9,679 nt of DNA, taken from NCBI GenBank assembly GCA_009782695.1, contig WRIO01000021.1, positions 1 to 9,679 on the forward strand, in the 5' to 3' direction. Below the pieces are notes generated by a model. It ran no database searches and was not told where the DNA came from. It worked only from the letters and a program-made list of their open reading frames with translations. Source of the stretch: Candidatus Cloacimonadota bacterium. GTDB taxonomy: Bacteria; Cloacimonadota; Cloacimonadia; Cloacimonadales; WRIO01. A program made the translations under genes and the position numbers. Positions 1-6,741 of this stretch are shown one piece after another; the stretch's first letter is position 1; every line of letters begins with the position of its first letter.

Positions 1-65
1 AAGACGGTAAATTAGTTGGGGTCATCAGTATAAACGATATATTCCGAAAGGTGATAAAGGGATGA
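1..65 (+). CDS. CBS-domain protein, C-terminal end only
   Basis: Reading from base 3, 20 codons are open and end in TGA at 63-65. The peptide DGKLVGVISINDIF, followed by RKVIKG, has the classic end of a CBS domain: a D-G-x-L-V-G-V-I-S strand, then an aspartate-containing turn and a final helix. CBS pairs usually bind adenine nucleotides and regulate an attached enzyme or channel, or stand alone. The rest of the gene lies before the window, so its partner domain is unknown. A perfect hairpin follows 15 bases after the stop, so this gene probably ends its own transcription unit or is separated by the hairpin from the permease downstream. The family call is fairly sure despite the short length. 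Confidence 0.75.
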   Translation, partial: DGKLVGVISINDIFRKVIKG

Positions 66-80
66 TGTTACAGCATTTCT

Positions 81-120
81 ATCCCTGTTTTTCCACACTC
101 AATACTGGAAAAACAGGGAT
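81..120 (+). terminator. Perfect 15-bp hairpin between CBS gene and permease
   Basis: Arm ATCCCTGTTTTTCCA (81-95) pairs perfectly with TGGAAAAACAGGGAT (106-120) around a 10-base loop. No T-tract follows on either strand (AAATTAGG comes next), so it is not a standard intrinsic terminator. It could be a weak or Rho-assisted terminator, a processing or stability hairpin, or an operator. It ends 5 bases before the purine-rich ribosome binding site of the next gene, so a folded transcript would leave that site exposed. Confidence 0.5.
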
Positions 121-139
121 AAATTAGGGGGGAAATAGT

Positions 140-1402
140 ATGTTTTCTATGATATTGTCTATCATAATATTTTTTATTTGTTTAGCTTTTATAGTCTCTG
201 AAAAGATAAATAAGGCTATCGTGGCTATCGCAGGTGCGTCTATCTGCTTGGTATGTCATCTGGTTGACCAGCACGATGCTTTCCATCTCTTTATCGACTG
301 GAATGTGATATTTTTACTGATAGGGATGATGATCATGGTCGGTATCATCAAAGATTCTGGTATATTCGAGTATATAGCCATATTTCTGGCAAAAAAAGCA
401 CATGGAAGCCCCAAGATCATCATAGTGGTGCTGTCTATCATTAGCGGAGTGTTTGCAGCGCTGATAGGTGACATAGCTGTAGCTATCATCATGGTGCCTA
501 TCTCTATCTTGATAGCCATTGAGCTGGGATTGTCGCCACTGCCCTTTGTGATAGCCCAAGCTATCGCCACCAATATCGGCAGTGCTGCCACCTTGATAGG
601 AGACCCCTCGAACCTAATGATAGGTAGTGCCAGAGGGTTTACATTTCTCGACTATATCTTAAATGCTGCTCCCCTCGTGGCGTTTTTACTGATAGTGACA
701 TCCGCTTTGAATTTTTATTTCTTTAAAAAGGAGCTGGTGGTAACCAATGAAAGACGGGCAAGGATAATGGAATTTCGGGAAAAAGAGCTACTAAACGATA
801 TGCCTTTGATAGTCTTTTCTATCATCACCTTTGTGATATTTATCACTCTGCTAGTTTTGCAGCAACACTTGAATTATTCCCCTGCCACCATAGCCCTCGC
901 AGCTGCTGTGATGTTGCTTTTAAAAGCCAAAAAGATAGATTTTGAGAAGTTTATCTGCAACGAAATACACTGGAGCACTATCCTCTTTTTTATCGGTCTG
1001 TTTATTATGGTCGGGTCACTCGAAGAGACTGGCTTTATATCTATGCTTTCAGACAGTATAGTGAAGGTCACAGGAGATAACCCGAAGCTACTGGCTGTGT
1101 TCCTAATCTGGTTCACAGGTATAGTGGCGGCTTGTATCGACAATATACCTTATGTAGCCACTATGATCCATGTGGTGGGTAATATCACCCAAGATGCAGG
1201 TGTGTGGTGGGCGTTCGTCTTTGGGGCAGTAATGAGTGGAAATGGCTCTATGATAGGCTCTTCGTCAAATATCATCTCTGTGAGCATCAGCAAAAAGAGC
1301 GGTTATGCTATATCTTTTTGGACTTTTACGAAATACTCAGCCTTGACTATGGGTATCACATATATATTTTCCACTTTGTATGTGGTTCTACGGTATTTTT
1401 AA
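140..1402 (+). CDS. ArsB/NhaD/SLC13-type (ion transporter superfamily) permease
   Basis: This is a 420-residue polytopic inner-membrane protein of the ArsB/NhaD/SLC13 group of secondary ion or anion transporters. The two halves look like an ancient duplication. Residues 53-75 (DWNVIFLLIG, then KDSG) match 277-297 (HWSTILFFIG, then EETG). The hairpin motif TNIGSAATLIGDPSNLMIGS (144-163) is mirrored by GNGSMIGSSSNIISVS (367-382), as expected for two re-entrant substrate-binding loops. The I-G-D-P-S-N-L-M-I-G-S form is closest to the ArsB/P-protein branch. A charged cytoplasmic loop (about 196-221) separates the halves. Length is normal for the family. The ATG at 140 has the ribosome site AGGGGGG at 126-132. 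No arsenic genes are nearby, so arsenite export is not supported; Na+/H+ antiport or organic or inorganic anion transport are equally possible. It is followed 12 bases later by a small membrane protein. Confidence 0.88.
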   Translation: MFSMILSIIIFFICLAFIVSEKINKAIVAIAGASICLVCHLVDQHDAFHLFIDWNVIFLLIGMMIMVGIIKDSGIFEYIAIFLAKKAHGSPKIIIVVLSIISGVFAALIGDIAVAIIMVPISILIAIELGLSPLPFVIAQAIATNIGSAATLIGDPSNLMIGSARGFTFLDYILNAAPLVAFLLIVTSALNFYFFKKELVVTNERRARIMEFREKELLNDMPLIVFSIITFVIFITLLVLQQHLNYSPATIALAAAVMLLLKAKKIDFEKFICNEIHWSTILFFIGLFIMVGSLEETGFISMLSDSIVKVTGDNPKLLAVFLIWFTGIVAACIDNIPYVATMIHVVGNITQDAGVWWAFVFGAVMSGNGSMIGSSSNIISVSISKKSGYAISFWTFTKYSALTMGITYIFSTLYVVLRYF

Positions 1403-1414
1403 AGGAGAAGGAAT

Positions 1415-1870
1415 GTGAACCCAGAACTGACCCGTCTAGCTGGTGCATTTAAAAATTTAGCTGTATTGTTTTTATCCATAGCCACCATCTCTTTCGCTAT
1501 AAGCATTTATCTTTATGTCACAAAAAATGCAGACATGTTTTTAAGTATTCACAGTTTTCTGTATTTTGTGTTTGGGGCTGTATATTTAGGTTATCCTAAA
1601 AAGCTCGATACCATGGTCCAAAAGCCCCTAATAAAAAAGAAAATAGTGCTTGGTATGATCATATATATTTTTTGGATATTGCTCAGTGCTTTTATGTTAT
1701 GGCTGAGCCTCAGGTATTTAATGCAAATATACCAGCGCTATGCTTTTGTCAAAGGTTGGACTTTTCAAGGAATTATCTTGCCCATCATCACCATCATATC
1801 ACTCACGATAGCTGTTTTCTATGAATATAGACTGTTGCAATACTGCCGAAAAAATAAGGCTGCTGTGTGA
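1415..1870 (+). CDS. Unrecognised four-helix membrane protein
   Basis: This is a 151-residue protein that I do not recognise. It has four hydrophobic stretches at about residues 15-35, 41-60, 75-103 and 120-141, separated by short basic segments (PKK near 61, IKKK near 73, and RKNKAAV at the C terminus). By the positive-inside rule both ends are probably cytoplasmic. The start is GTG at 1415, because AGGAG at 1403-1407 sits 7 bases upstream and the overlapping ATG at 1413 runs straight into TGA. It starts 12 bases after the permease stop and is almost certainly co-transcribed with it. It could be an accessory subunit of that permease or an unrelated envelope protein; the sequence does not decide. 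Confidence 0.75.
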   Translation: MNPELTRLAGAFKNLAVLFLSIATISFAISIYLYVTKNADMFLSIHSFLYFVFGAVYLGYPKKLDTMVQKPLIKKKIVLGMIIYIFWILLSAFMLWLSLRYLMQIYQRYAFVKGWTFQGIILPIITIISLTIAVFYEYRLLQYCRKNKAAV

Positions 1871-1894
1871 GCTATCTTTGAGAACCCTGTGTAA

Positions 1895-2098
1895 ATGAAA
1901 ATCATAAAATCTGCTTTTCAACGCATGGGGATATTCGGCACTATTGTGTTGTTTTTGATTATATGTCTGCTCATAGTAGATTTTTCCCTGCCATACCCTG
2001 CTCAAAAAACAGTTACACTTTTCCTCCGACCGTTGATAGGGATATTTATCATCATTGTGCTGATAAAAAATTTCGACAGGGACTTTAAAGGCAAGTAG
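1895..2098 (+). CDS. Small two-helix membrane protein, unrecognised
   Basis: This is a 67-residue protein with a basic N terminus (MKIIKSAFQR), two hydrophobic segments (about residues 13-30 and 43-57) and a charged tail (KNFDRDFKGK). That pattern fits a genuine small inner-membrane hairpin protein with both ends in the cytoplasm. It lies 24 bases after the previous membrane protein on the same strand, suggesting a three-gene membrane-protein operon with the permease. The weak point is translation initiation: no clear Shine-Dalgarno site lies before the ATG at 1895, so translation may depend on coupling or be low. I know of no family match. Confidence 0.55.
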   Translation: MKIIKSAFQRMGIFGTIVLFLIICLLIVDFSLPYPAQKTVTLFLRPLIGIFIIIVLIKNFDRDFKGK

Positions 2099-2117
2099 CC
2101 AAAAGAATAGTTGAACT

Positions 2118-2129
2118 CCAATATATTGG
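2118..2129 (+). promoter_or_regulatory. 12-bp palindrome upstream of trxA
   Basis: CCAATATATTGG is a perfect palindrome in the 105-base gap before trxA, followed 10 bases later by a run of eight T (2140-2147). It could be a small operator or part of a weak terminator for the membrane-protein genes. A TTGACA hexamer lies at 2150-2155 but has no -10 box at normal spacing, so the trxA promoter is not identified. Confidence 0.25.
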
Positions 2130-2203
2130 GTCACGAATGTTTTTTTTGATTGACAAAAAATCTAGCAGAAAAAAAATGGATAAATTAAAAAGGAAGGTAA
2201 ATT

Positions 2204-2512
2204 ATGGTATTAGAACTAAATGATAGCAACTTTGATAGCTCTGTGGCAAAAGGCATAGTGTTAGTAGATTTTTGGGCACCCTGGTGCGGTCCTTGTAAAA
2301 AAATGACACCAGTAGTAGAAAAAATAGCAGCCGATAACCCTGATATTATAGTAGCTAAAGTCAATGTGGACGAAGCACAAGATATTGCAAATAAATACAG
2401 TATTTTGAGCATACCCACTATCATCATCCTAAAAGATGGAGAGTTCCAAGATCAGACAGTGGGACAGGTTCCCGAGCAAAAAATATTAGACAAGCTAAAT
2501 GCTTGTAGATAG
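2204..2512 (+). CDS. trxA: Thioredoxin
   Basis: This is a cytoplasmic thiol-disulfide oxidoreductase that reduces protein disulfides and is normally recycled by NADPH-thioredoxin reductase (not in this window). It is a full-length 102-residue thioredoxin. The active site is WAPWCGPCKK with redox cysteines C28 and C31, the buried aspartate is D22 in LVDF, and the cis-proline is P71 in SIPT, followed by the K-D-G-E turn (77-80). There is no signal peptide, so it is cytoplasmic rather than a DsbE/TlpA-type protein. One extra cysteine, C101, lies near the C terminus (NACR). AGGAAGG at 2190-2196 supports the ATG at 2204. It is convergent with the glycosyltransferase gene, whose stop lies 10 bases away, with no terminator hairpin between them. 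Confidence 0.96.
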   Translation: MVLELNDSNFDSSVAKGIVLVDFWAPWCGPCKKMTPVVEKIAADNPDIIVAKVNVDEAQDIANKYSILSIPTIIILKDGEFQDQTVGQVPEQKILDKLNACR

Positions 2513-2522
2513 AGGGTATCGA

Positions 2523-3647
2523 TTATAGCTCTACTATTTGATTATAAAGCTTTTCAAACTCTGTAAAGACTTTCGAGCTTTCTATCTCACGAAAACAATT
2601 TAAGTGCTCCAAACGGCATGCCCTGCCTCCATGCAGTGAACAAGGCTGGCACTTTGCTGTGCCTTGCAGGACGACTGCGTTGTCATTTAGAGGACGAAAG
2701 CCCAATCTGGTGTGAGTTGCTCCAAATATAGCTATTTGAGGTTTTTGTAGAGCTGCTGCTATATGCATGGGACCAGAGTCATTTGTAACCACTATATCCA
2801 AAAGTGACACCGCAGTGATGAGGTCATGCAGCCCAAAAACCCCTGTCATATCGTAGATTTTCAAGCCTGACAGGCTTTTTATCTCTAATGCGATTCCCTT
2901 GTCTTTCCAGTCACCAAAGATGACGAATACACAATTCCAGACAGCTGGAACCGAGAGTAAAAAGTTCACAATCCGGTTGGCAGGATATTGCTTTGTAAAA
3001 TGCTGCGAGCCGGGGAAAAGACCCACCAATACCTGTTCTTTGTATACCTTTGACCCCAGATGATTTCCTGTGGTTTTTAGGTTTATACCATAAGTGGTAA
3101 AGGTGTCATACACCCTGCTCTGTGTCTCTTTCTGGGGCTGTAACCTGGGGTATTGCTGCTTGCCAGACTTTATTCTATCCCAATCTATCTTGCTATCGAG
3201 TAACTTCTGAAGGGTCTCTAAATAGCTCCAAACTACACTATCTATACTTTTTTGGGTAAGCTTTAGCACCATCAATCGGCGGGTAAGGTGCTGCTTGCGA
3301 TATACTATCTTTCGTTTTGCTGCCAATAGCTGTAATACCACAAAAGTGCTAAATTTATTATGCAAATCTATCACGCAATCGTATTTTTCTTTGCGAAGTT
3401 GCAATATAGTGTGAAGCGGAGGCTTCATAGTGCTGGATTTTATGGTCGATTTGGTTTGGTGCACACTACCCAATTCGTAAATTTTATCGACAGTCACAGG
3501 AAAACTCTTTATGATCTCTGCATATTCCGGCTTGGTAAGGTAATGTATTTCCACAGCTGGTAAATGCTCTTTTAATAGCCTTACGCACGGCTCTGTCAAG
3601 ACTATATCACCTATAGAACTCAGCCGAATAAATAATACCTTATACAT
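2523..3647 (-). CDS. GT9 family glycosyltransferase (heptosyltransferase-like)
   Basis: This is a 374-residue GT-B fold transferase of family GT9. Members add ADP-heptose or related sugars to the LPS inner core on the cytoplasmic face of the inner membrane. The N terminus has the acceptor-side loop LFIRLSSIGDIVLT with its conserved Asp (about residue 14). The C-terminal half has LFPGSQHFTKQYP (about 210-222) and the nucleotide-sugar site TNDSGPMHIAAAL followed by FGATHTRLGFRP (about 288-319). A Cys cluster near 333-351 (CQPC, then RAC, then NC) is common in GT9 members. ATG at 3647 is preferred because it begins the usual M-Y-K-V-L-F-I-R pattern; TTG at 3650, one codon earlier, has slightly better spacing from AGGAG. 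It follows alaS by 48 bases and is probably co-transcribed. Which sugar or acceptor it uses (WaaC, WaaF or WaaQ type, or an exopolysaccharide) cannot be read from sequence alone. Confidence 0.88.
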   Translation of the reverse strand: MYKVLFIRLSSIGDIVLTEPCVRLLKEHLPAVEIHYLTKPEYAEIIKSFPVTVDKIYELGSVHQTKSTIKSSTMKPPLHTILQLRKEKYDCVIDLHNKFSTFVVLQLLAAKRKIVYRKQHLTRRLMVLKLTQKSIDSVVWSYLETLQKLLDSKIDWDRIKSGKQQYPRLQPQKETQSRVYDTFTTYGINLKTTGNHLGSKVYKEQVLVGLFPGSQHFTKQYPANRIVNFLLSVPAVWNCVFVIFGDWKDKGIALEIKSLSGLKIYDMTGVFGLHDLITAVSLLDIVVTNDSGPMHIAAALQKPQIAIFGATHTRLGFRPLNDNAVVLQGTAKCQPCSLHGGRACRLEHLNCFREIESSKVFTEFEKLYNQIVEL

Positions 3648-3695
3648 CAAAGCAAAGCTCCTGTTTTGGTAGGTTTTAGCATAGAGTATGTTTCC

Positions 3696-6389
3696 CTAAC
3701 TTTTCGCTTCTATCATGGCAGAGATCAGCTCTGGCACGCTGCTAAACATCTTTTCGACCTTTTCCACTGCTTTACCGCCACCCATAGCCATATCGGGGCG
3801 TCCCCCACCTTTTCCTTCTATTATAGTAGACAGTGCTTGCACTATTTTACCCGCAGATAAAGCCTTTGTTAGCTCGGCACTCACCACCACCAATATGGAT
3901 ACATTCCCCTCTATTTCGGCTACTAACACCCCCACACCATTTTGCATTTTAGTCTTTAGCAGGTCACCCATAGTTTTTAGCTGATCTAGCGTGGAGACCT
4001 GCACTCTCTGGCACACTAAGTCTACACCTGTAGCTATTTGGGTCTTTTTGCGTATTAAATCATCTATCAAACCGCTTGATTTTTGTGTCGTTAGGGTATT
4101 TATCATTTCTTGTTGCGTTTTAATTTCTTGCTGCAATTTATCTATCTTTTCTATTATATTGTTCCTATTTGCAGTTAGGCAAGTATATACACTGCCCAGT
4201 ATATGGTCGTTTAGCATGACATGTTTTTCGGCTATTTCGCCTGCGATAGCTTCTATACGGCGAACCCCAGAGGCTATCGAGGCTTCAGAGATTATCTTGA
4301 AAAAGCCGATCTGTCCTGTGTTTTTTATATGTGTCCCCCCGCATAATTCTTTGGAAAAGTCACCAGCAGTCACCACTCGCACCTCTTCTCCATATTTTTC
4401 ACCAAAGAGAGCTGTGGCACCTTCTTTTTTTGCATCATCTAAGCTTTTTGTCTCGATATTTACAGCACTGCATTTACGGATTTCTTGGTTCACCAGCGAT
4501 TCTGTGTAATGTATTTCCTCTGTAGTCATCGCATTAAAATGAGTAAAATCGAAGCGTATACCCATTTCATTTACCAGAGACCCCCTCTGGGAAACATGTT
4601 CTCCCAAGATCTTCCGCAGGGCAGCGTGTAAAAGGTGCGTAGCTGTGTGATGTGCTGTGATAAAGGTTCTCACCTTTTTTGAGATTTGAGCTGTGTAGGG
4701 CTTATCCTCTATCACGCCTTTGTTTATCCTTCCCCAGTGAATAAATTGGTCGCCTTCTTTTTGCACATTAAAAACAAATATCTCTGTGCCATCATTGTAG
4801 ACTAGACCTTTGTCGGCTACCTGACCGCCAGATTCTGCGTAAAAAGGCGTCTGGTCTAGGACAAACCTCACGATTTGGTGACTATGTGACGAGGAGAGAC
4901 TTTCTTCTGTCTGGTCGGCTGTCAGCAGGCTCGCTGTCAGTGCTGGTGGTGGTGTCTCAAAGATAGCAAACTTAACCATATTCACCTCGCAGGTTTCTAA
5001 CTGATAACCCACAAATTCCGTCTTTTTGCCTTCTTTATACACAATCCACTCGACTTCTTCATTTTGCATTTTAAAGTTTGAGGCGTCCCTTGCCCTTTGT
5101 TTTTGCTTTTTCATTTCCTCGAAAAAGGTTTGCTCATCGACCGATAATTTCTTCTCTTCTGCCAAGATTTTGGTCAAATCAAGTGGAAATCCATAAGTGT
5201 CAAATAGGGTGAACGCATCTTTACCCGAGATACAATCGTCCTTTAACGTGCGTATCAAATCATTAAACAGATTCAGACCGTTGTCAAGCGTCTGATTAAA
5301 TCGGGTCTCTTCGCTTTGGATGATAGTTTTTATAAAATCGGCTCTCAGCTTTATCTCGCTAAAAAAGTCACCCATTTGTAGAACTATTGTGTCTACTAAT
5401 TTATACAAAAAGGGATTCTTCATATCTAAATTTCTGCCAAAACGAGCTGCCCGTCGAAGGATACGCCGCAGCACATAGCCTCTGCCTTCATTGCTGGGTA
5501 TACCACCGTCGGCTATGGCAAAGGTCAAGGCTCGCACGTGATCGGCTATCACTCTATGCGATATGCCGTCTTCTTCTGTGTAAGGTTTGCCTGTAAGCTT
5601 GGCTATTTCTATTATCAAGGGCTGAAAAATATCTGTGTCATAATTTGACGACTTTCCTTGCAGCACCTGACAAATACGCTCAAAACCTGCTCCTGTATCT
5701 ACAAACTTGCTGTGCAAAGGCTTCAGAGACCTGTCTTCGGCTCTGTTGTATTGCATAAAAACTAAATTCCAAAGCTCCATATACCTGTGACAGTCGCCAT
5801 TTACCGCACATTTGTGACCCTCATCATCTCTCAGATTGCAAAACCCCTCTCCCCTATCTATATGTATCTCGCTGCAAGGACCACACGGTCCTGTCTCGCC
5901 CATTTCCCAGAAGTTGTCCTTGTCACCATGCCGACTGATATGAGATGGGTCGATATCTGTCTCACTTTTCCACAGCTCAAAAGCCTCATCATCACTGTCA
6001 TAAACAGTTGCATACAATCTATCTTTAGGCAATCGCCACACTGCTGTCAAAAGCTCCCATGCCATCTGGATAGCTTCTTTTTTGTAATAATCACCAAACG
6101 ACCAGTTACCTAACATCTCGAAAAAGGTTTGATGATAGCCATCCTTCCCCACCTCATCCAGATCATTGTGCTTTCCACCTGCCCGCAAGCACTTCTGACT
6201 ATTCACCGCTGACTTTATATCTGTCTGCTTCTGCCCCAAAAAAATATCTTTAAACTGGTTCATCCCTGCATTTGTAAAAAGTAAGGTCGGGTCGTCTATC
6301 GGCACCACTGGTGAAGATCTGATAAAAATATGCCCTTTGTCTGTAAAATAATCTATAAACTGTTTTCTGATATCTGCACTCGAAATCAT
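3696..6389 (-). CDS. alaS: Alanyl-tRNA synthetase
   Basis: This class II cytoplasmic enzyme charges tRNA-Ala. At 897 residues it is full length with all domains. The catalytic core includes TNAGMNQFKDIFLG (39-52), CLRAGGKHNDLDEVG (67-81), the motif 2 region HQTFFEMLGNWSFGDYY (86-102), ELWNLVFMQYNR (205-216) and the motif 3 helix GRGYVLRRILRRAARFGR (302-319). The editing domain has the zinc ligands H581 and H585 (HTATH) and C683 and H687 (CGGTH). A coiled coil (about 740-775) leads to the DHHA1/C-Ala glycine motif GGGRPDMAMGGG (861-872). The segment at 184-201 adds C184, H192, C194, C200 and H201, a possible extra metal site. The ATG at 6389 has AAGGAG five to six bases upstream and a sigma-70-type promoter at 6417-6445. 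The GT9 gene follows downstream. Confidence 0.98.
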   Translation of the reverse strand: MISSADIRKQFIDYFTDKGHIFIRSSPVVPIDDPTLLFTNAGMNQFKDIFLGQKQTDIKSAVNSQKCLRAGGKHNDLDEVGKDGYHQTFFEMLGNWSFGDYYKKEAIQMAWELLTAVWRLPKDRLYATVYDSDDEAFELWKSETDIDPSHISRHGDKDNFWEMGETGPCGPCSEIHIDRGEGFCNLRDDEGHKCAVNGDCHRYMELWNLVFMQYNRAEDRSLKPLHSKFVDTGAGFERICQVLQGKSSNYDTDIFQPLIIEIAKLTGKPYTEEDGISHRVIADHVRALTFAIADGGIPSNEGRGYVLRRILRRAARFGRNLDMKNPFLYKLVDTIVLQMGDFFSEIKLRADFIKTIIQSEETRFNQTLDNGLNLFNDLIRTLKDDCISGKDAFTLFDTYGFPLDLTKILAEEKKLSVDEQTFFEEMKKQKQRARDASNFKMQNEEVEWIVYKEGKKTEFVGYQLETCEVNMVKFAIFETPPPALTASLLTADQTEESLSSSHSHQIVRFVLDQTPFYAESGGQVADKGLVYNDGTEIFVFNVQKEGDQFIHWGRINKGVIEDKPYTAQISKKVRTFITAHHTATHLLHAALRKILGEHVSQRGSLVNEMGIRFDFTHFNAMTTEEIHYTESLVNQEIRKCSAVNIETKSLDDAKKEGATALFGEKYGEEVRVVTAGDFSKELCGGTHIKNTGQIGFFKIISEASIASGVRRIEAIAGEIAEKHVMLNDHILGSVYTCLTANRNNIIEKIDKLQQEIKTQQEMINTLTTQKSSGLIDDLIRKKTQIATGVDLVCQRVQVSTLDQLKTMGDLLKTKMQNGVGVLVAEIEGNVSILVVVSAELTKALSAGKIVQALSTIIEGKGGGRPDMAMGGGKAVEKVEKMFSSVPELISAMIEAKS

Positions 6390-6416
6390 CGTATCTCCTT
6401 ATGTTTTAACGTGTTC

Positions 6417-6445
6417 AATTTAATTTTTGTTGCTCTATTTGTCAA
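6417..6445 (-). promoter_or_regulatory. Sigma-70-type promoter for alaS
   Basis: On the minus strand TTGACA (6445-6440, perfect -35) and TAAATT (6422-6417, four of six matches to TATAAT) are separated by exactly 17 bases. Transcription would start near 6410, giving a leader of about 20 bases before the alaS ATG. That leaves no room for a T-box or other attenuator. Confidence 0.65.
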
Positions 6446-6472
6446 GCGATTTTTCTATCTGGAACTGCCCTT

Positions 6473-6498
6473 GTAGGGAAGGCAACCCTTTGCCTTCC
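6473..6498 (+). repeat. GTAGGGAA hairpin repeat, copy 1
   Basis: GTAGGGAA (6473-6480) opens an 8-bp perfect hairpin: GGAAGGCA (6477-6484), a loop of 6, then TGCCTTCC (6491-6498). The same GTAGGGAA lead recurs at 7372 and, inverted, at 7545-7552, each time at a hairpin or at an arm of one. It resembles a short dispersed intergenic hairpin repeat. No gene on the plus strand ends here, so a terminator role is unlikely. Confidence 0.5.
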
Positions 6499-6523
6499 GC
6501 CATATCTGTGCGAAGTACCGCTT

Positions 6524-6544
6524 ATTTCTAATTTCTAATTTCTA
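6524..6544 (+). repeat. Three tandem ATTTCTA heptamers
   Basis: Three perfect copies of ATTTCTA run head to tail, followed by ATTTAATTTG, a decayed continuation. It lies in the divergent alaS/pilin intergenic region, about 180 bases upstream of the sigma-54 element. Function is unknown; it may be simple slippage-derived sequence. Confidence 0.6.
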
Positions 6545-6565
6545 ATTTAATTTGTCGCTTTTTTA

Positions 6566-6592
6566 TGTCACAAATGACACAATTTGTCATTT
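6566..6592 (+). promoter_or_regulatory. Cluster of TGTCA half-sites, possible activator site
   Basis: Three alternating half-sites occur: TGTCA (6566-6570), TGACA (6575-6579) and TGTCA (6585-6589). The last two form the palindrome AAATGACA-N5-TGTCATTT (6572-6592). It lies 135-160 bases upstream of the sigma-54 -24 element, the usual distance for an NtrC-type enhancer-binding protein. From memory, published PilR sites are built on TGTC cores, which would fit a pilin gene. Against this, a related sequence (13 bases inverted) occurs at 7424-7436, where no sigma-54 promoter follows, so it may instead belong to a dispersed repeat. No plus-strand gene ends upstream, so the following T-run does not make it a terminator. 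Confidence 0.4.
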
Positions 6593-6725
6593 TTTAATTA
6601 CAAATTCATCTGTAGTTTATACTGTTAAGAAATTTACTAAAAAAAACAAACGTAATCTTTACCATACATTTATCAGCATATTTTACAATAGATTACAGAT
6701 TTTTACGAATAAATACAATTTAAAT

Positions 6726-6741
6726 TGGCACGCTTTTTGCA
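6726..6741 (+). promoter_or_regulatory. Sigma-54 (RpoN) -24/-12 promoter of the pilin-like gene
   Basis: TGGCACG (6726-6732), four bases, then TTGCA (6737-6741) matches the RpoN consensus TGGCACG-N4-TTGCW at every defined position, with the invariant GG (6727-6728) and GC (6739-6740) separated by 10 bases. Transcription should begin near 6752, giving a 79-base leader before the ATG at 6831. Sigma-54 promoters need an ATP-driven activator, so expression is likely conditional. RpoN control of major pilin genes is known in Pseudomonas, Myxococcus and Geobacter. Confidence 0.87.

Noticed and set aside
140..1402. Calling the permease an arsenite pump (arsB)
   Set aside because: The superfamily covers many substrates, and no arsenic resistance gene or ArsR-type regulator is visible nearby.
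1799..2134. Minus-strand open frame of 111 codons opposite the small membrane genes
   Set aside because: It overlaps two plausible plus-strand genes, its product is low in recognisable structure, and it has no supporting ribosome site; it is best explained as a shadow.
2150..2186. TTGACA as the -35 box of a trxA promoter
   Set aside because: No -10-like hexamer lies at 16-18 bases; the nearest candidates are 23 or more bases away in A-rich DNA.
6524..6544. CRISPR array
   Set aside because: The repeats are 7 bases, contiguous and lack spacers; no cas genes are present.
6572..6595. Palindrome plus T-run at 6572-6595 as an intrinsic terminator
   Set aside because: No plus-strand gene ends upstream (alaS reads the other way), and the stem is AT-rich.
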